This document shows, in pieces, positions 21,924 to 24,441 of a stretch of 24,441 bases of DNA. Both the position numbers and the translations under genes were made by a program. Source of the stretch: VBDM01 sp049663805 (GTDB lineage: Bacteria > Pseudomonadota > Gammaproteobacteria > Burkholderiales > SG8-39); NCBI GenBank assembly GCA_049663805.1, contig JBATEB010000046.1, forward strand, positions 1 through 24,441, given 5' to 3'. How positions within the stretch are numbered: the first letter of the stretch is position 1; each line of letters starts with the position of its first letter. The notes under the pieces were generated by a model. It worked only from the letters and a program-made list of their open reading frames with translations. It made no database searches and had not been told where the DNA came from.

Positions 21924-22379
21924 TCATCGTGCGCCGCGATCCGGCGGCAAGGCGAGGATCGCGTCGCGGTTCGTCCAGGAGATCGTCAGAGCGGCGGCCT
22001 CGCGATACGGCAGCCAGCGGTAGCTCAGGTGCTCGGCCGGGTCGAGGGTCACTTCCACCGGCGCGGGGACTTCCAGGCTGAAAACATGCTCGAGATTGTG
22101 CGTCACGCCGGGAGCGTAGCGGCTGCGGTGCTGCCTGAATATCTCGAAACGGTTCTCGATGCCCCGGTCCAGGAGCTCGAAACGGCCCGCCTCGAGCCCG
22201 GTCTCCTCGCGCAGCTCGCGGATTGCCGTCTCCCGCAGGGGTTCGTCCTCATACGCTACGCTGCCCGTGACGGACTGCCAGAAGTCCTTCCAGCCCGCGC
22301 GCTCCAGCATCAGCACCTGCAGATCCGGCGTATGGATGACGACCAGGACCGAGCGGGGGATCTTGAAGGAGGCGGTCAC
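21924..22379 (-). CDS. nudB: Dihydroneopterin triphosphate diphosphatase
   Basis: A 151-residue Nudix hydrolase. The Nudix box is GSVAYEDEPLRETAIRELREETG (key residues G, RE, EETG), flanked by FWQSVTGS and RYAPGVTHNLEHVFSL, with LSYRWLPYREA and SWTNRDAI near the end. These segments match Escherichia coli NudB almost throughout. NudB removes pyrophosphate from dihydroneopterin triphosphate, the first committed step after GTP cyclohydrolase in folate synthesis. GTG at 22379 gives the family's length (150 residues in Escherichia coli) but has no ribosome-binding site. TTG at 22403 is an alternative. A good -10, TACAAT (22441-22436), lies upstream without a clear -35. The 5' end overlaps, on the other strand, the ribosome-binding site of a mini-ORF leading into the ABC transporter. 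Confidence 0.93.
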   Translation of the reverse strand: MTASFKIPRSVLVVIHTPDLQVLMLERAGWKDFWQSVTGSVAYEDEPLRETAIRELREETGLEAGRFELLDRGIENRFEIFRQHRSRYAPGVTHNLEHVFSLEVPAPVEVTLDPAEHLSYRWLPYREAAALTISWTNRDAILALPPDRGAR

Positions 22380-22394
22380 GCGGAGGAGTTTGAC

Positions 22395-22457
22395 ATGGAT
22401 CAACCGGCCGGACGGGGTGCCCCGTATTGTAGGCGGCCAGAGAGCGACCCATGGTGA
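22395..22457 (+). CDS. Possible 20-codon leader ORF upstream of the ABC ATPase
   Basis: ATG at 22395 is preceded by GGAGGAG (22382-22388) with 6-nt spacing, the strongest ribosome-binding site in this neighbourhood. The frame encodes 20 residues (MDQPAGRGAPYCRRPESDPW) and stops 4 nt before the GTG start of the ATPase gene. It could drive translation of the ATPase by reinitiation, since the ATPase's own site is only GGTGAG. No homology is recognised, and it may be chance. Confidence 0.3.
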   Translation: MDQPAGRGAPYCRRPESDPW

Positions 22458-22461
22458 GCTC

Positions 22462-23160
22462 GTGACCCTGATCCGTGCCGAAAGCCTCGTCAAGACCTAT
22501 CGCTCCGGCGAGGTCGAAGTGCCGGCGGTGAAAGGCGTCGATTTCGCGATCGAGGCGAAATCCTTCGTCGCCTTCGTCGGCCCCTCGGGGAGCGGCAAGA
22601 GCACGCTGCTCAACATGATCGGCTGCCTCGACCATCCGACCGGCGGAAAACTGACCGTAATCGATACGGACGTCGGCACGCTGGACCGGCGCGCCGCGGC
22701 CGATTTCCGCGGCCGGCACATAGGATTCGTCTTCCAGGATTTCAACCTGATCCCGGTCCTCACCGTCTACGAGAACATCGAATACCCGCTCATCATGGTG
22801 CAGAACTGGCCCGAAGAGAAACGGCGCAAGCAGATCCTGCGGCTGCTGGACGCGGTGGGGATGTCGGCACAGGCGGGGAAGCGCCCCGACCAGATATCCG
22901 GCGGGCAGAAGCAGCGCGTGGCGGTGGCGCGAGCGCTCGCGACCGATGCGCAGCTGGTGCTCGCCGACGAGCCGACCGCCAACCTCGACCACGACACCGC
23001 CTACCGCGTGATCGAGCTGATGAAGAAGATGCGCGACGAGCTCGGGACGACCTTCGTGTTCTCGACCCACGACCCGAAGATCATGGGCGAGGCCGAAGTC
23101 GTGTTCACGCTCGAGGACGGCAGGCTCCGCGAGGAAGAGAAGGAGGCGGCCCATGCTTAA
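22462..23160 (+). CDS. ABC transporter ATP-binding protein (MacB/LolD-like)
   Basis: A 232-residue ABC ATPase with Walker A GPSGSGKST (40-48), Q-loop FQDFN (Q92), signature ISGGQKQR (145-152), Walker B LVLADE (165-170) followed by PTANLD, and H-loop STHD (H203). The sequence IRAESLVKTYRSGEVEVPAVKGVDF at the start is typical of the MacB/LolD/FtsE family that pairs with FtsX-type permeases and works on lipoproteins, peptides or envelope components rather than nutrient uptake. The start is GTG at 22462 with GGTGAG upstream. The gene overlaps the permease start by 8 nt, so the two form a complex and an operon. The substrate is unknown. Confidence 0.95.
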   Translation: MTLIRAESLVKTYRSGEVEVPAVKGVDFAIEAKSFVAFVGPSGSGKSTLLNMIGCLDHPTGGKLTVIDTDVGTLDRRAAADFRGRHIGFVFQDFNLIPVLTVYENIEYPLIMVQNWPEEKRRKQILRLLDAVGMSAQAGKRPDQISGGQKQRVAVARALATDAQLVLADEPTANLDHDTAYRVIELMKKMRDELGTTFVFSTHDPKIMGEAEVVFTLEDGRLREEEKEAAHA

Positions 23161-24427
23161 GGTGCTCAAGATCGCCGCGAGGAACCTCGCGCGCTTTGGC
23201 CGGCGCACGCTGCTCACCTCGACCCTCGTCACGCTCGGCGTCGTCGCCGTGCTCCTTTTCGTCGCCGTCGCCGGTTCGTTCAAGGCGATGATGATCGGCC
23301 AGTTCACCGACGCCGTTCTGGGCCACCTCGAAGTGCACCGCACGGGCTACGTCGCCTCGATCGACAACTTGCCCTTGAACCTCAACATGCAGCCCGCGAC
23401 GGTCGAGAAGGTCGAGCAGGTCCTGAAGAAATCGGCCGCGGTCGAGGCCTACTCGGAGCGCGTCAAGCTCGGCGCCATGTTCAGCAATTTCACGGAAACG
23501 ACCAGCATCCGCGTCAACGGCATCGATCCGGCGAAGGAAACCGCGACGACGCCCCTGTTGCCCGGGCGAATCATCGAGGGAAGCAGGACGGGCGCGCTGC
23601 TGAACCCCGGCGAGATCCTGATTCCCGCGCTGCTGTCCCGGGGCATGAAAGTGAAGACCGGCGACACCGTCGTGCTGGTCGCCACCAACCGCGAAGGGTC
23701 GGTCAACGGCAAGACTTTCACCGTCAGGGCCATACTCGAGAGCGTGACCGGCCCGAGCGGCCGCGACGGCTACATCCGCATCGAGGACGCCCGGAGCCTG
23801 CTGCGGATGGCACAGCCCGAAGTCAGCGAGATCGCCGTTCGCCTCAAGGATCCCGCGCAGCTCGATCGCGTCTACGCGCAGCTGTCGCGGGAACTGACGG
23901 GCGTCGCCCCCGGCGCACAGTCGGGCGGCATGGCGGGCCAGGGCGGGGAATCCGGGCTCGAAGTGCATACCTGGGCGTCCCTGTCGCCCTTCTCGAACAT
24001 CGCGAACATGATCGACGTGCTCACCATCTTCATCAAGATCATGCTGGTGTCGATCGTCCTCATCAGCGTGATGAATGTGATGGTGATGGCCGTGTACGAG
24101 CGCATTCGCGAGATCGGGACCATCTCGGCGATCGGAACGCCGCCGGGCAGGATCCTGTCGCTGTTTCTCGCCGAGGGCCTGCTCCTCGGCCTGGGCGGGA
24201 CCGCGCTCGGGATCGCGATCAGCCTCGGGGCGATCTATGCGTTGAATGTCTGGAAGCTTACCTTCAACTTCGGCCAGCAGCAGGGCCTGGTGCTTTCGCC
24301 CTCGATCGGCGTGCGGGACGTCGCGGTCATCGCCGGCATGGTGGTGCTCATGGCGCTGCTCGCGAGCCTCCAGCCCGCGTGGAAGGCTTCGCGCATGGAC
24401 CCGGTGCGCGCGCTCGGCCATGTCTGA
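23153..24427 (+). CDS. FtsX-like ABC transporter permease
   Basis: A 424-residue permease of the MacB/LolC type. A first membrane segment (about residues 18-42, TLLTSTLVTLGVVAVLLFVAV) is followed by a large periplasmic domain (about 43-280) and three C-terminal segments, near residues 290-315 (MLVSIVLISVMNVMVMAVYER), 335-365 and 385-410. The FtsX core shows ERIREIGTISAIGTPPGRILSLF, the conserved cytoplasmic loop that contacts the ATPase. The ending PAWKASRMDPVRALGHV is typical. ATG overlaps the ATPase gene by 8 nt (ATGCTTAA). The next gene start overlaps this gene's stop by the same 8 nt (ATGTCTGA). It probably moves lipids, lipoproteins or other envelope molecules. Confidence 0.94.
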   Translation: MLKVLKIAARNLARFGRRTLLTSTLVTLGVVAVLLFVAVAGSFKAMMIGQFTDAVLGHLEVHRTGYVASIDNLPLNLNMQPATVEKVEQVLKKSAAVEAYSERVKLGAMFSNFTETTSIRVNGIDPAKETATTPLLPGRIIEGSRTGALLNPGEILIPALLSRGMKVKTGDTVVLVATNREGSVNGKTFTVRAILESVTGPSGRDGYIRIEDARSLLRMAQPEVSEIAVRLKDPAQLDRVYAQLSRELTGVAPGAQSGGMAGQGGESGLEVHTWASLSPFSNIANMIDVLTIFIKIMLVSIVLISVMNVMVMAVYERIREIGTISAIGTPPGRILSLFLAEGLLLGLGGTALGIAISLGAIYALNVWKLTFNFGQQQGLVLSPSIGVRDVAVIAGMVVLMALLASLQPAWKASRMDPVRALGHV

Positions 24428-24441
24428 TCGAAAGGTGCCGC
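24420..24441 (+). CDS. Start of a third gene of the ABC operon (cut by window edge)
   Basis: ATG at 24420 overlaps the permease stop by 8 nt, and the frame (MSDRKVP) is open to the window end. The same overlap length joins the ATPase and permease genes. In such operons the third gene is often an outer-membrane lipoprotein-sorting-type protein, but only seven codons are visible, so the product is unknown. Confidence 0.35.

Noticed and set aside
22390..22395. Perfect TTGACA -35 box upstream of the ABC ATPase
   Set aside because: No -10-like hexamer occurs 15-19 bp downstream. The sequence is part of the mini-ORF ribosome-binding region.

Overview
The window is high-GC, densely coded DNA, most likely from a soil- or sediment-type betaproteobacterium (Burkholderiales-like). 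I infer this from gene content: a Bug-family tricarboxylate-type binding protein, a TAXI TRAP transporter, a MmgE/PrpD + acyl-CoA ligase + acyl-CoA dehydrogenase operon, and a NudB / endonuclease-like / ClsB cluster. No rRNA, tRNA, CRISPR array or intact insertion sequence was seen.

Layout. (1) 1-5078, minus: a TAXI-type TRAP uptake operon (binding protein, then fused permease), followed by an ATP-grasp gene translationally coupled (TAATG) to a membrane glycosyltransferase that runs off the left edge. (2) 5183-7771: small conserved genes, a CspA-type cold-shock gene with a good sigma70 promoter and a long leader, a lone cyclic-nucleotide-binding-fold protein without its phosphate arginine, and a bacterial ceramidase-fold (CREST) membrane hydrolase with all catalytic spacings intact. 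(3) 7931-13643: a Bug binding protein converging on a three-gene catabolic operon (MmgE/PrpD, ADP-forming acyl-CoA ligase, acyl-CoA dehydrogenase) with overlapping or near-overlapping junctions. (4) 13762-17138: an accessory island. It holds a two-gene nucleotidyltransferase module with a probably leaderless, palindrome-bearing promoter, a RHH/ParE toxin-antitoxin pair, a VOC protein, and a graveyard of broken genes: a DUF5131-type gene with an in-frame internal deletion, a 5'-truncated GHKL ATPase beside its STAS-like partner, and a frameshifted zinc-ribbon gene. (5) 17147-22379, minus: an EF-G paralogue lacking the catalytic His of the PGH motif, with a palindrome at its predicted transcription start, then the nudB - SRPBCC - YbhP-like - clsB cluster. 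(6) 22462-24441, plus: a MacB/LolD-like ABC ATPase, an FtsX-type permease and the first codons of a third gene, joined by two identical-length 8-nt overlaps.

The operons in parts 1, 3, 5 and 6 look like ordinary chromosomal metabolism, transport and envelope functions. The most interesting material is part 4: a candidate, poorly described nucleotidyltransferase toxin-antitoxin-like system beside a conventional one, next to several genes caught in decay.
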